Assembly: GCA_020544565.1 (NCBI GenBank)
Contig: CP078014.1
Span: forward strand, 2,420,016-2,484,015
DNA: 64,000 nt
From: Bradyrhizobiaceae bacterium
GTDB lineage: Bacteria; Pseudomonadota; Alphaproteobacteria; Rhizobiales; Xanthobacteraceae
Reading direction: 5' to 3'
Shown here: positions 1 to 8,479 of the stretch, one piece after another
Position numbering within the stretch: position 1 is the stretch's first letter
Layout of the letters: each line of letters starts with the position of its first letter
Translations under genes and position numbers: made by a program
The notes under the pieces: model-generated
What the model saw: only the letters and a program-made list of their open reading frames with translations
Database searches by the model: none
What the model was told of the DNA's origin: nothing

Positions 1-176
1 ATGTGGCCGGCACACTGCTCGTGCCGCGGCGACACCAGCTTGACCTTGTCGCGCACCGCATACAGCGCATCCAGAATGCCGACATTGCCATGCCCGCAGA
101 CGCCGAAAACGAAGGGCACCTTCTGCTTGACGAGATATTCGGCGATGACTTCGCCGCCCTTCATTTTAGCCATCAT
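1..176 (-). CDS. Thiamine-diphosphate-dependent enzyme, N-terminal fragment (cut by window edge)
   Basis: Reading leftward from 176 the frame gives MMAKMKGGEVIAEYLVKQK, then a segment containing FGVCGHGNVGILDAL and SPRHEQCAGH. This is the opening of the pyrimidine-binding domain of acetolactate-synthase-type ThDP enzymes, with the cofactor-activating glutamate expected in RHEQ. Only about 58 residues lie in the window, so substrate and reaction (decarboxylation, hydrolysis or ligation of a 2-oxo compound) cannot be told. It follows the aldehyde dehydrogenase gene by 29 bases on the same strand, so the two are probably co-transcribed. The start could be ATG 176, 173 or 164. Confidence 0.8.
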   Translation of the reverse strand, partial: MMAKMKGGEVIAEYLVKQKVPFVFGVCGHGNVGILDALYAVRDKVKLVSPRHEQCAGH

Positions 177-205
177 CAATTCCCATCTGTCGCGACCACG
201 GGCCC

Positions 206-1657
206 TCAGGCCAGGATGGTGATCATACGTTCTTCGCTCATCTCGCGAACGGAATAATGCGGACCTTCGCGTCCAAACCCGCTGTCTTTCGAGCCACCGT
301 AAGGCATGACATCGACACGCGAACTCGGCGTCTCGTTGATGTGAACGCCGCCGACTTCCAGCCGGCGGGCAGCCTGCAATGCGACGTCGATGCGCTGCGT
401 GAAGATGCCGGTGGCGAGGCCATAGGGCGTCCCATTCACGCGCGCGATCGCGTCATCGATGCGGTCGAACGGCGCGACGCACAGCACGGGTCCGAACACT
501 TCCTGACAACCGAGCGGCGTATCCGGGCTGACATCCGTCAGCAGCGCGGGCGGCACGACAGCGCCCTGGCGCGCGCCGCCCACGAGAAGGCGGGCACCGC
601 GATCGACCGCGCGGGCGATCCAGGATTCGATGCGCTTTGCCGCAGCCTCACTGATCACCGGGCCGACCACCGTCCTTTCATCAGCCGGATCGCCATAGGG
701 CAGCGCCTTGACCATGGGAACGAGGCGATCAATCACCTGCTGCAGCAGCGGCCGCTGCACCAGCAGCATCTGGATCGACGTGCAAACCTGGCCCGCCTTG
801 CGATAGCTGGCATTCACCACCTTGGGAAGCGCCGCGTCGAGATCGGCGTCGTCACAGACAATGCAATGCGCGATGGAGCCAAGCTCCATCTGGGTGCGGC
901 GCAGACCGGCCGCCGCCTGGATGGCGCGGCCGACCTCGGTACTGCCGGTAAACGCGTAAAAGCGCACCAGCGGCTCTTCCAGAAGCCACTGGGCCACTTC
1001 CGCATCACCATGCACGACCGACATCATCCCGGCCGGAAGGCCCGCCTCGAGCAGGCATTCCGCCATGAGACAGGACGACATCGGCGTGTGCAGCGACGGC
1101 TTGAGGACGAGTGCATTGCCAGCGGCAAGGGCCGGGCCGACCTTGTGCGCGACCGTATTCAGCGGAGCATTGAAGGGCGTGATGGCGCACACAACGCCGA
1201 GCGGAACGCGCAGCGTGAAGCCGAGCCGCCCTGCCTGACCGGATGCCCCCTCGATCGGAACCGTGTGGCCGCGAAAATTGCGGGCTTCTTCGGCCGAGAG
1301 GCGAAACGTATTGGCCGTGCGCTGGACCTCGCCCATGGCATCGCGGCGCGGAAATCCAGCCTCCTTGCGAAGCACCTCGGCAAGGTCGCCCGCCCGCCTC
1401 TCGATCACGGCCGCGGCCCGATCGAGAATGGCGCCCCGCTCGTGCGGCGTGAGCAAATTGGAGCGAAACGCAGCATCGGCGGCCGCCACACAGTCCGCCA
1501 CCTGCCGCCGTGACGGCAACTCCGCCTGCATGCAGGGCTCAAGACGGAACTTGTCCATCACCGCCACCGCGCGCGCGCCATTCGTCCACTGGCCGGCAAT
1601 CAGCAGCCTGCAAGCTGGCATATCCACCGCAACTTGCTGAGCCAGGACGTCCGCCAT
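206..1657 (-). CDS. NAD(P)-dependent aldehyde dehydrogenase
   Basis: A 483-residue ALDH-superfamily enzyme of full length that oxidises an aldehyde to an acid or thioester in the cytoplasm. The oxyanion Asn163 (TPFN), general base Glu258 (MELGS) and nucleophile Cys292 (GQVCTS) are all present. The C-terminal PYGGSKDSGFGREG stretch resembles lactaldehyde, phosphonoacetaldehyde and non-phosphorylating glyceraldehyde-3-phosphate dehydrogenases. The usual ELGG after the base reads ELGS, a mild departure. It is followed by a ThDP enzyme gene on the same strand and faces a divergent LysR gene 141 bases away, its likely regulator. The substrate is unknown; a ThDP lyase could deliver the aldehyde. 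Confidence 0.9.
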   Translation of the reverse strand: MADVLAQQVAVDMPACRLLIAGQWTNGARAVAVMDKFRLEPCMQAELPSRRQVADCVAAADAAFRSNLLTPHERGAILDRAAAVIERRAGDLAEVLRKEAGFPRRDAMGEVQRTANTFRLSAEEARNFRGHTVPIEGASGQAGRLGFTLRVPLGVVCAITPFNAPLNTVAHKVGPALAAGNALVLKPSLHTPMSSCLMAECLLEAGLPAGMMSVVHGDAEVAQWLLEEPLVRFYAFTGSTEVGRAIQAAAGLRRTQMELGSIAHCIVCDDADLDAALPKVVNASYRKAGQVCTSIQMLLVQRPLLQQVIDRLVPMVKALPYGDPADERTVVGPVISEAAAKRIESWIARAVDRGARLLVGGARQGAVVPPALLTDVSPDTPLGCQEVFGPVLCVAPFDRIDDAIARVNGTPYGLATGIFTQRIDVALQAARRLEVGGVHINETPSSRVDVMPYGGSKDSGFGREGPHYSVREMSEERMITILA

Positions 1658-1798
1658 TCCACTCTACTCCCCTGGATTTTCTTCTGGTTCGCCTCGCCAC
1701 TTAGAACCGATTTGACATAAGCGAAAATACTGATTTGGATTGGGTGCTATAAGCCTGACCTATATCTCTCGGCTTCTCGCGGCTTCGGATGGGACATC

Positions 1799-2779
1799 AT
1801 GGATTTGCGTCAGTTGCGGTATTTCGCCCAGATCGTCGAAAGCGGCAGCCTTTCAAAGGCTTCGCGGTGCCTGTTCGTGGCCCAGCCGGCCTTGAGCCAG
1901 CAACTGGCCAAGCTGGAGGACGAGGTCGGCAAGCCCCTTCTGCATCGTTCGGCGCGGGGCGTGATCCCGACCGACAACGGACTGGCGCTCTATCACCATG
2001 CGCGCTTCATGCTGCGGCAACTCGATCAGGCGCTGTCGATCGCCCGGCAGGAGGCCGGCGAAGTCCGCGGCATGGTTTCCCTGGGCCTTCCGTCGACAAC
2101 CCTTGTGGCGCTCGGCCTGCCGCTGATACGGCGCATCCGCGAAAAATATCCCGGTATCCTGCTCAACGTCGTCGAAGGCATGAGCGGCCACATCGCGCAG
2201 ATGATGAGACTCGGACAGCTCGATCTCGCCATTCTGTTCACCAATGATGTGTCGTCCAAACTCAGCGCGACACCCCTGCTCGATGAAGAGCTTTTCGTGC
2301 TTTTGCCCGAAGACAGCACACTCGTGCCCCGTCAGCAGACCAGCATCACCATCGCCGAAGTCGCCAAGCTGCCGGTCATCCTTCCCACCAGCACCCATGG
2401 ATTACGCCGTCGCATCGTGGCGGAATTCGATCGCCGCGATTTAACGCCCTACGTGGTTGCCGAGATCGATTCCCTGACTCTCCTCATGAATTGCGTCTAT
2501 GACGGCATGGGCGTCACCATCAAGCCCATGTCCGCGTTGCGCCATGAAGGAGAGAGAGGGAAACACTGGCGCGCCCTCAACATCGCAGACGCCAAGATAA
2601 CCCGGCGGAACTACGTCTATTCGATCGCCAAGAGCTTGTTGTCACCAGCAGCTTCTGCGGTCGCTGTCGAACTGGAGGATACCGCGCGAACACTGGTCAG
2701 TTCAGGCGAATGGCAGGGTGTTGCTCTCGTCGCCAACGAGGGCGCGGTTGCCGAACCTGCGCCGGAGGCTGCCGAATAG
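1799..2779 (+). CDS. LysR-family transcriptional regulator
   Basis: A 326-residue protein with an N-terminal winged helix-turn-helix (residues about 1-60: MDLRQLRYFAQIVESGSLSKAS, then QPALSQQLAKLEDEVG) and a LysR substrate-binding domain (about 90-300). It is divergent from the aldehyde dehydrogenase/ThDP operon and probably controls it. The 141-base spacer (1658-1798) is A+T-richer than its surroundings and is where a LysR box would lie, but I could not fix a clear T-N11-A palindrome. The last bases run close to, and antisense to, the decayed region before 2893. The C-terminal tail (AVAEPAPEAAE) is alanine- and glutamate-rich. Confidence 0.92.
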   Translation: MDLRQLRYFAQIVESGSLSKASRCLFVAQPALSQQLAKLEDEVGKPLLHRSARGVIPTDNGLALYHHARFMLRQLDQALSIARQEAGEVRGMVSLGLPSTTLVALGLPLIRRIREKYPGILLNVVEGMSGHIAQMMRLGQLDLAILFTNDVSSKLSATPLLDEELFVLLPEDSTLVPRQQTSITIAEVAKLPVILPTSTHGLRRRIVAEFDRRDLTPYVVAEIDSLTLLMNCVYDGMGVTIKPMSALRHEGERGKHWRALNIADAKITRRNYVYSIAKSLLSPAASAVAVELEDTARTLVSSGEWQGVALVANEGAVAEPAPEAAE

Positions 2780-2892
2780 CTCCCGATGTCCGGTTATGGC
2801 GGGTTCAGCCGATCGCCGCACCAGATGCACGGAAGGCTGAGCCAGTTGAAGCAACGAGAGTGTGGATGTCCGCGATGCCGGTGGCGGATAGC

Positions 2893-3250
2893 ATCGACGC
2901 CCCTCCTCTGCGAACCAATCGATGATATCCGCCGCGCCGTTCGCTTCGTTGATCGATTCAGTGATCGGCTTGCCCTGCTCGATCGTAAGCACGGTCGCGA
3001 TCTCCGTAACGCGAGTTCGGAGAAGGTCAGCCGCCTTGCGCATGATAACGCAACGCTCATAAGCGGATTTGGCCTTCCAGATCTGGAATCCCCTGTCCGC
3101 TGCAGCGGCGGCCCGCTCCAGATCAGCCAGATCCGCGCAGGCGACATGACCGACGACCGCTCCGGTTGCGGGGTTGATCACATCGAGAGACCGGCCACTA
3201 CCGCCCGCTGTCCAGACACCATCGATGAACAGATTCGTATCAGGATACAT
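2893..3250 (-). pseudogene. Truncated aldehyde dehydrogenase (N-terminal ~119 residues only)
   Basis: From ATG 3250 the frame reads MYPDTNLFIDGVWTAGG, then a typical succinate-semialdehyde-dehydrogenase-like N-terminus (VINPATGAVVGHV, LTIEQGKPITESINEA, DWFAEEGRR). After about 119 residues, near 2893, the match stops: the following residues (CYPPPASRTSTLSLLQ) do not resemble the family in any of the three minus-strand frames I read. The oxyanion Asn, Glu and Cys of the active site are all absent, so it cannot be a working enzyme. The start overlaps the end of the GMC fragment (stop at 3240), so it was once the downstream gene of that operon. The 2780-2892 stretch has nothing recognisable. Confidence 0.8.
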
Positions 3251-3908
3251 GGGCCAGCCTTTGCGATGAAGCATCCGTCAGGATCGCGTCCGAAATCTTC
3301 TCGGCGATCATGATTGTCGTCAGATTGGTGTTGGCGCACGGAACGCTTGGCATGATCGATGCATCGGCAACTCGCAACCCTTCAACGCCATGGACGCGGC
3401 CGCGGGAGTCCACGACGGCCCCCGAATCGGAAGACGAGCCCATGCGGCATGTGCAGCACGCGTGCCAATTCCCCAGAACCGTCTCCCGGGCGAATTTCTC
3501 GATGGCGGCGTCGTCCTTGATCATTTGGTGAAGATCGTATTTCGGCGGGACGACAACACGCATGATCATCTTGCGCGCAAGCGCGCTGCGATCGAGAAGA
3601 AACGCGCCGATCGACGTCAGTATCTTGTTGTACCAGGTCGTGCTGCTGAGATGGCGGATCCAGCTCGTATAGGCGCCCGCGAAAATCGAATAAGCGGAGG
3701 CCGGAACCGGCTGCGTCATCAGGGTCTGGTAGAGAAACCTGATCCCCATGACCATCCGCTTCATATCGCGATCATCCGACAGAAGATTGAACGCTACGAT
3801 GGGCTCGTCTCGTGGATCCCTGCTGCGCAGCGCCACGAGCACCATCAGGCAAAGAAATGCATACCTGAAGACGAGACCGATTCTGAATTGACTCGTGGCG
3901 TTATGCAC
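3240..3908 (-). pseudogene. Chimeric ORF: start of a second ABC permease joined to the C-terminal half of a GMC oxidoreductase
   Basis: The 222-residue ORF starts 9 bases after the upstream permease stop, with an AGGAGG ribosome site. Its first 27 residues (MHNATSQFRIGLVFRYAFLC, then LMVLVAL) look like the cytoplasmic tip and first membrane helix of a MalG-type permease, the gene expected here. From about residue 28 (near 3828) it becomes a GMC C-terminal domain: RSRDPRDEPIVAFNLLSD, the His motif NWHACCTCRMG and NTNLTTIMIAEK. The FAD-binding half of the GMC enzyme and over 200 residues of permease are missing. One deletion explains both losses. It may still be translated, but should have neither activity. 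A sequencing chimera cannot be excluded. Confidence 0.75.
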
Positions 3909-3917
3909 CGATGCCTC

Positions 3918-4850
3918 CTAACGGTTCCGCCCGATAACGCGCATATAGGTCAGGCTGAAAGCGGCATTGAAGAAGAACACCACGATGCCGAGCGCAGAGG
4001 CGAGGCCAAGACGCCAGTACTGGAACGTCTCGTTGAAGATACGCAGGCTCAGAACTTCCGTGGATTGCGCAGGCCCGCCCCCGGTCATGATCAGGATCAG
4101 CGTCACCATTGTGAAATAGTAAAGGCTGAGAATGATGGTCGCGGACAGCGCGGTGCTGCGCAGAAGCGGCAACGTGATGTGAAAGAACGATACCGTCGGC
4201 GACGCGCCATCGATCTTGGCGGCCTCATACAGTTCTGACGGAATCGTCTGCAGGCCGGCGGTGAAGAGAACCATGGCCAGCGGATACGACATCCAGGCAT
4301 TGACGCCGATCAGCGTCAGCAGCGCGAGGCCAGGGTCGGCGGTGAAATTGATACGGCCGAGTCCGCTCTGATCGATCGCGTAATTGATAGGACCGAACGA
4401 GGGATCGAGAATCCAGACCCAGAGCAGAGCCGCAGCCGTCTGTGAAATCACCCAGGGAATCATGCAGGCCGCGGAAAAGAAATTCGCAAACCGAATGTTC
4501 CCGCCCGTCGCCAGCGCGAGCGCCAGCCCCAACGGCAACGCAATCGCGAGCGACCCGAAGACATAGAACACCGACGTCAGCAGGTTTTGCCAGAATTGCT
4601 GATCGTTCAGGAGTTCCGTGTAATTGGCAAATCCGACAAATGAGCCGATCACGAGATATTTGGTCTGGTGAAAGCTCACATAGATGGCATAGGCCACCGG
4701 TACGACGATGACAGCCACGAGCAGCAGAACAGCCGGCATCAGGAAATACAGATGAATGCCGCCGAGCTCGGAGTCTTCTCCGGACAGGAGGCGAGCGAGC
4801 CAACCGGCCCGACGCCCCTTCCCGCTGTCCTGCCGCTCAAGGTTTGTCAT
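3918..4850 (-). CDS. ABC sugar-type transporter permease (MalF/UgpA-like)
   Basis: A 310-residue inner-membrane permease with six or more hydrophobic segments and the binding-protein-dependent permease EAA-type loop (LYEAAKIDGASPTVSFFHITLPLL, in pieces at about residues 208-231) that docks on the ATPase. The start ATG at 4850 overlaps the stop of the binding-protein gene by 4 bases (ATGA), showing translational coupling. It should pair with a second permease, but the next gene is the truncated fusion at 3240-3908. The importer may therefore be dead, work as a homodimer, or borrow a partner encoded elsewhere. Confidence 0.92.
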   Translation of the reverse strand: MTNLERQDSGKGRRAGWLARLLSGEDSELGGIHLYFLMPAVLLLVAVIVVPVAYAIYVSFHQTKYLVIGSFVGFANYTELLNDQQFWQNLLTSVFYVFGSLAIALPLGLALALATGGNIRFANFFSAACMIPWVISQTAAALLWVWILDPSFGPINYAIDQSGLGRINFTADPGLALLTLIGVNAWMSYPLAMVLFTAGLQTIPSELYEAAKIDGASPTVSFFHITLPLLRSTALSATIILSLYYFTMVTLILIMTGGGPAQSTEVLSLRIFNETFQYWRLGLASALGIVVFFFNAAFSLTYMRVIGRNR

Positions 4851-6136
4851 TTCCGCAACGCGCTGTAGCGTTCAGCGGCTTTGTCCAGCGCCTGCTTCGG
4901 GTCCGCGTTGGACACCACGACCTGCTGCACCGCATCCGCGATCAACTGGGACATTTCGGCGAAGCCCCGTGGATAGTGCGGCGAACGCGCGGTGTCACTG
5001 GCCATGAACGTCAACCAGTCACGGATTTCCTGCGCTTCGGGCGTCTTGAAGAACGGATCGTCATATGCCGACTTGCGGGTCGGAAGCTCGCCGGTCAGGC
5101 CGGCACGTCGCACCTGAGCCTTTGTGCTGGTCATATACTCGATGAATTTCCACGCCTCAGCCTTGTGCTTGGAGTCCTTGCCGATCACCAACTGCCAGCC
5201 GAAGACGTGTGCCGGAGCAGCCTTGTCCGCAGTGAAGCCAGGCAATGGCGACGCGAGCAGATTGTTGCCGAACTTGCCGGCCTCGCGCGCCGTCACCAGG
5301 CGATGCGAGCCGAGCAGCGACATGGCGTTGGTTCCGGAGCGAATGCCCGAATAGACCTCATCATAGCCATAGCCGAGGGAGGCGCGCGACATCGCCCCGC
5401 TGTCGATCATCTCCTTGATCTTCTTGACGACCTTGACGCCGGCCTCGCTGTTGAACGTCGGCTTGCCGTCCTTGTCGACCAGATCGCCGCCAGCAGCCCA
5501 CAGATACGACATGAAAGGCTCGATGAATGCCACGGCGTCGCCGGAGCGGGACAAGCCCATCACCAGGCCCTGCGTGTTCGGCAGCGCGGACAGAAGCTTG
5601 CCGGTCGCGATCATTTCATCGATCGATTTCGGAATCGGACGGCCGACTTTGTCCAGCAGGTCCTTGCGGTAATAAAGAACGGCCGAGCGCAGCTCGAGCG
5701 GGATCGCAACCTTGTTGCCATCATAGACGTTAGCGCCCCACGACGTCACGAAATCGTTGCGGTACGATTCCGGCATCTTGTCGGTGAATTCGTTCATACT
5801 GGCGATCGACTGCGCCGCCACGTGATCGGGAACATTCCAGCCCAGCACGCGAACAACGTCCGGTGTGCGGCCAGCGGCTGCGGCCTGCATCAATTGCGAC
5901 GACAGCTGATGCCACGGGAAGACTTCGACCTTGACGGTGATGCCGGGATTGAGAGCCTGAAATTCGGCGATATCCTGCTTGATTGCGCGGCCGCGCGGAT
6001 TGTCCTGCGCCGGATCGACGAAATCCCAGTAGCGGATTTCTGCGGCATGAGCAGCCGATGCAAGCGACACCACCGTGGCTGCGTATGCGACTGCCTTCAC
6101 CAGCCCGGATCCCAGGCCCTTCAAACGACGTTTCAT
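4847..6136 (-). CDS. ABC transporter substrate-binding protein (family 1, sugar/polyol type)
   Basis: A 429-residue periplasmic binding protein that would deliver substrate to the permease encoded downstream. The signal peptide runs MKRRLKGLGSGLVKAVAYAA to about AHA-AEIRYWDF. The ORF extends nine codons further up to 6163, but AGGGGAGGATAAG sits just before ATG 6136, so the shorter start is chosen. The mature protein shows the family-1 pattern for sugars or glycerol-phosphate-like ligands (ITVKVEVFPWHQLSSQLMQA, TPDVVRV, W and F ligand-stacking residues). The substrate is unknown; linked GMC and aldehyde dehydrogenase remnants suggest an alcohol- or sugar-like compound. Confidence 0.93.
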   Translation of the reverse strand: MKRRLKGLGSGLVKAVAYAATVVSLASAAHAAEIRYWDFVDPAQDNPRGRAIKQDIAEFQALNPGITVKVEVFPWHQLSSQLMQAAAAGRTPDVVRVLGWNVPDHVAAQSIASMNEFTDKMPESYRNDFVTSWGANVYDGNKVAIPLELRSAVLYYRKDLLDKVGRPIPKSIDEMIATGKLLSALPNTQGLVMGLSRSGDAVAFIEPFMSYLWAAGGDLVDKDGKPTFNSEAGVKVVKKIKEMIDSGAMSRASLGYGYDEVYSGIRSGTNAMSLLGSHRLVTAREAGKFGNNLLASPLPGFTADKAAPAHVFGWQLVIGKDSKHKAEAWKFIEYMTSTKAQVRRAGLTGELPTRKSAYDDPFFKTPEAQEIRDWLTFMASDTARSPHYPRGFAEMSQLIADAVQQVVVSNADPKQALDKAAERYSALRK

Positions 6137-6210
6137 CTTATCCTCCCCTTTTTCACTTTTCATGAACGTGCGCCAAGACGGCGCGATGCCATCGGTCCTG
6201 TTTTCGGATG

Positions 6211-7281
6211 TCAGTTCAGTCGCGCGCCCGTGGCGGCGTCGAACACGTGAAGATGCGCGGGATCGATTGCGAGCCGCACGGTTTCGCCGGGTTTGAAATC
6301 GTGCCGCTCCCGGAACATGGCGCAGACATCGACATTCGCAATTCGGGCAAACACCAGCGTATCCGCTCCCGTCGGCTCGACCACGCTGACGGTTCCCGCG
6401 AAACCGTCACGCTCAGCGCCGATGGAAAGATGTTCAGGACGCACGCCCAGGATCACATCGCGCACATCCGACCGCTGGAGAGCGCCCGGATATACGCGAT
6501 TGCCGTCACCCAGTTCAATGGAAACCCCGCCATCAGTTGCCTGGGCGGTTCCCGGAATGAAGTTCATCGATGGCGAGCCAATGAAGCCCGCCACGAAAAG
6601 ATTGGCCGGCTTGTCATAGAGTTGAAGCGGACTGCCGATTTGCTCGATGACCCCGTCGCGCATCACCACGATCTTGTCCGCCATGGTCATCGCTTCGATC
6701 TGATCGTGCGTCACGTAGATCGACGTGGTGCGAAGACGCTGGTGCTGCTCCTTGATCTCCGTCCGGACCTGCACGCGAAGCTTCGCATCCAGATTGGAAA
6801 GCGGCTCATCGAACAGAAACACCTCGGGATCACGCACGATCGCCCGCCCCATGGCGACGCGCTGCCGTTGCCCGCCCGAGAGCTGCCGCGGATATCGCGA
6901 CAGCAAAGGCGTCAGTCCGAGGAATCGCGCGGCCTTTTGAACCCTTGCGTCGATCTCCGCCTCGGGAGATTTGCTCAGCCTGAGGCTGAACGCCATGTTG
7001 TCATAGACATTCTTGTGCGGATAAAGCGCGTAGTTCTGAAACACCATGGCGATGTTTCGTTCTTTCGGCGCGAGGTTATTGACGATTTTGCTGCCGATCT
7101 CGATTTCGCCCGCCGTGATCTCTTCAAGGCCGGCGATCATTCGCAGCAAGGTTGATTTGCCGCATCCGGAAGGACCCACCAGCACGACAAATTCACCGTC
7201 CGCAATGTCGAAACTGACACCGCGAATGATTTTTGTCTCGCCAAACGATTTGTCCACCCTGCGTAACTGAACGCTCGCCAT
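6211..7281 (-). CDS. ABC sugar-type transporter ATPase (UgpC/MsmK-like)
   Basis: A 356-residue cytoplasmic ATPase that powers the importer encoded downstream. Walker A is GPSGCGKST (about 37-45), the signature [14 protein letters not shown], Walker [13 protein letters not shown] and the switch His in [10 protein letters not shown]. Residues from about 235 onward form the regulatory TOBE-type domain typical of MalK/UgpC. It is the first gene of the minus-strand operon ATPase - binding protein - permease - truncated permease. An 18-bp dyad 88 bases upstream (7369-7386) matches one before the FAD oxidoreductase and is the likely IclR site. Confidence 0.94.
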   Translation of the reverse strand: MASVQLRRVDKSFGETKIIRGVSFDIADGEFVVLVGPSGCGKSTLLRMIAGLEEITAGEIEIGSKIVNNLAPKERNIAMVFQNYALYPHKNVYDNMAFSLRLSKSPEAEIDARVQKAARFLGLTPLLSRYPRQLSGGQRQRVAMGRAIVRDPEVFLFDEPLSNLDAKLRVQVRTEIKEQHQRLRTTSIYVTHDQIEAMTMADKIVVMRDGVIEQIGSPLQLYDKPANLFVAGFIGSPSMNFIPGTAQATDGGVSIELGDGNRVYPGALQRSDVRDVILGVRPEHLSIGAERDGFAGTVSVVEPTGADTLVFARIANVDVCAMFRERHDFKPGETVRLAIDPAHLHVFDAATGARLN

Positions 7282-7368
7282 CCGATGCGCTTCTCATGTT
7301 TTCACCGCGCGCAGCGGCAATCCGGAGGGCCTCTTCCTGACCCGGGGTTGCGCTGGTACGGCTTTGTG

Positions 7369-7386
7369 TGTTTCTTTAGTGAAACA
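7369..7386. promoter_or_regulatory. Probable IclR operator 1 (importer/IclR intergenic)
   Basis: The dyad TGTTTC-TTTAGT-GAAACA has perfect 6-bp arms and a 6-bp spacer. It lies between the divergent importer operon (start 7281) and the IclR gene (start 7544). The dyad at 9898-9915, TGCTTC-TCTAAT-GAAGCA, has the same 6-6-6 architecture and the core TTC-TYTART-GAA. IclR proteins typically bind palindromes of about this size; that this IclR binds it is inferred. Confidence 0.6.
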
Positions 7387-7543
7387 TTGCTTTCGTTATG
7401 ATGCATGTCGGGTATGGCGATGTCAACACGTCCGAATTTGGTTGCAGGATCGCAACCATAACGTTCAGCTTGGTGATGCTCGGCCGGTAGGGCATAGACT
7501 GGCGCACACGCCTGAAAGACCGCATCGCAGGGGAAAGACAAGA

Positions 7544-8446
7544 ATGGTTCGGAAGCCACCGTCCGCCACCGCCAAACCTCGCAAGGCCGCTGCAACGAGC
7601 GAGGAAACCAAGCTTGCCCTTCCAGACGGGGACAGCGCGGCAGCGGATCGCTACATCGTTCCTGCGATACGCCGCGGCCTCGCCATGCTGCGCCTCTTCA
7701 AGGCAGAACGTCCGCACATCCGTTTGCCGGAAATGGTGAAAGAGCTCGGCGTATCGCGGGCGACCGCATTTCGGATCGCCTATACCCTGGAGGCTGACGG
7801 CTACCTGCAGCGTGTGCCGCATTCGAGCGCCTTTCAGCTTGGGATCAACGTTCTTTCTCTCGGATTTGAGTATCTGGGCTCCCTCGATCTGATCGAGGCC
7901 GCGCGTCCGGCGCTGGAAGATCTTCGCGATCACACAGAGGCGTCTTCCCATCTCGGTGTCCGCGAAGGCTTGGAGGTCGTTTTCCTCCTTCGCGCGCCAT
8001 CGCGTCACCGCTTGCGCAGCAATGTTAACGTGGGCACCCGCATGCCTCTTCACGCGACCACTGCTGGCCGCGCCATGCTGTTCGACACGTCGCTGGCGGA
8101 GCTTCGTGCCATGTACAAGGGCGTGGTCATGCAACGTTTCACGCCGCAGACCCCTGTCAACGTCGACGATCTCTACAAGATGATCGAGCGGGACAAGAAG
8201 AAGGGCTACGTGTCCAGTCCATCAGCCTATACACCCGGCATCGCGAACGTCGCCGCTCCCGTGCGCGATGCCCGCGGTGTGATCGTCGCGGCCGTGGTCG
8301 TCTCCGACTACGAGTCGCTGCCGTCGCTACAGGACAAGGACGGCGTCCTGAAAGACAGGATTCTCGCGGCCGCGATGACCATTTCGATGACGATCGGATA
8401 TCGCGGCAACAAGACGTCGCCCCTCAGGCAAGAACCGCAAGAGTAG
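7544..8446 (+). CDS. IclR-family transcriptional regulator
   Basis: A 300-residue IclR regulator. A 40-residue basic, Ala/Lys/Pro-rich leader precedes the winged helix (AIRRGLAMLRLFKAERPHIR, then LPEMVKELGVSRATAFRIAYTLE, about 45-105). The effector-binding domain follows (SHLGVREGLEVVFLLRA, PLHATTAGRAML, IANVAAPVRDARG). The ORF is open up to 7364, but GGGGAAAGACAAGA directly precedes ATG 7544, and the longer version would place the operator dyad inside the gene. It sits between the importer and the FAD oxidoreductase, which carry matching dyads, so it probably controls both and itself in response to the transported compound or a breakdown product. Confidence 0.92.
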   Translation: MVRKPPSATAKPRKAAATSEETKLALPDGDSAAADRYIVPAIRRGLAMLRLFKAERPHIRLPEMVKELGVSRATAFRIAYTLEADGYLQRVPHSSAFQLGINVLSLGFEYLGSLDLIEAARPALEDLRDHTEASSHLGVREGLEVVFLLRAPSRHRLRSNVNVGTRMPLHATTAGRAMLFDTSLAELRAMYKGVVMQRFTPQTPVNVDDLYKMIERDKKKGYVSSPSAYTPGIANVAAPVRDARGVIVAAVVVSDYESLPSLQDKDGVLKDRILAAAMTISMTIGYRGNKTSPLRQEPQE

Positions 8447-8479
8447 CCGCGGAATTCGCCGCGAAAGCGTCAGTTCTTG
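8429..8479. terminator. Putative bidirectional terminator between convergent genes
   Basis: Outer arms CAAGAAC (8429-8435) and GTTCTTG (8473-8479) enclose an inner hairpin CGCGG-AATTCG-CCGCG (8448-8463). It covers the stop codons of the IclR gene and the convergent FAD oxidoreductase gene. There is no clean T-run, so the strength of termination is uncertain. Confidence 0.4.

Noticed and set aside
257..1513. 418-codon plus-strand frame opposite the aldehyde dehydrogenase
   Set aside because: His/Arg-rich shadow of a clear ALDH gene with intact active-site residues.
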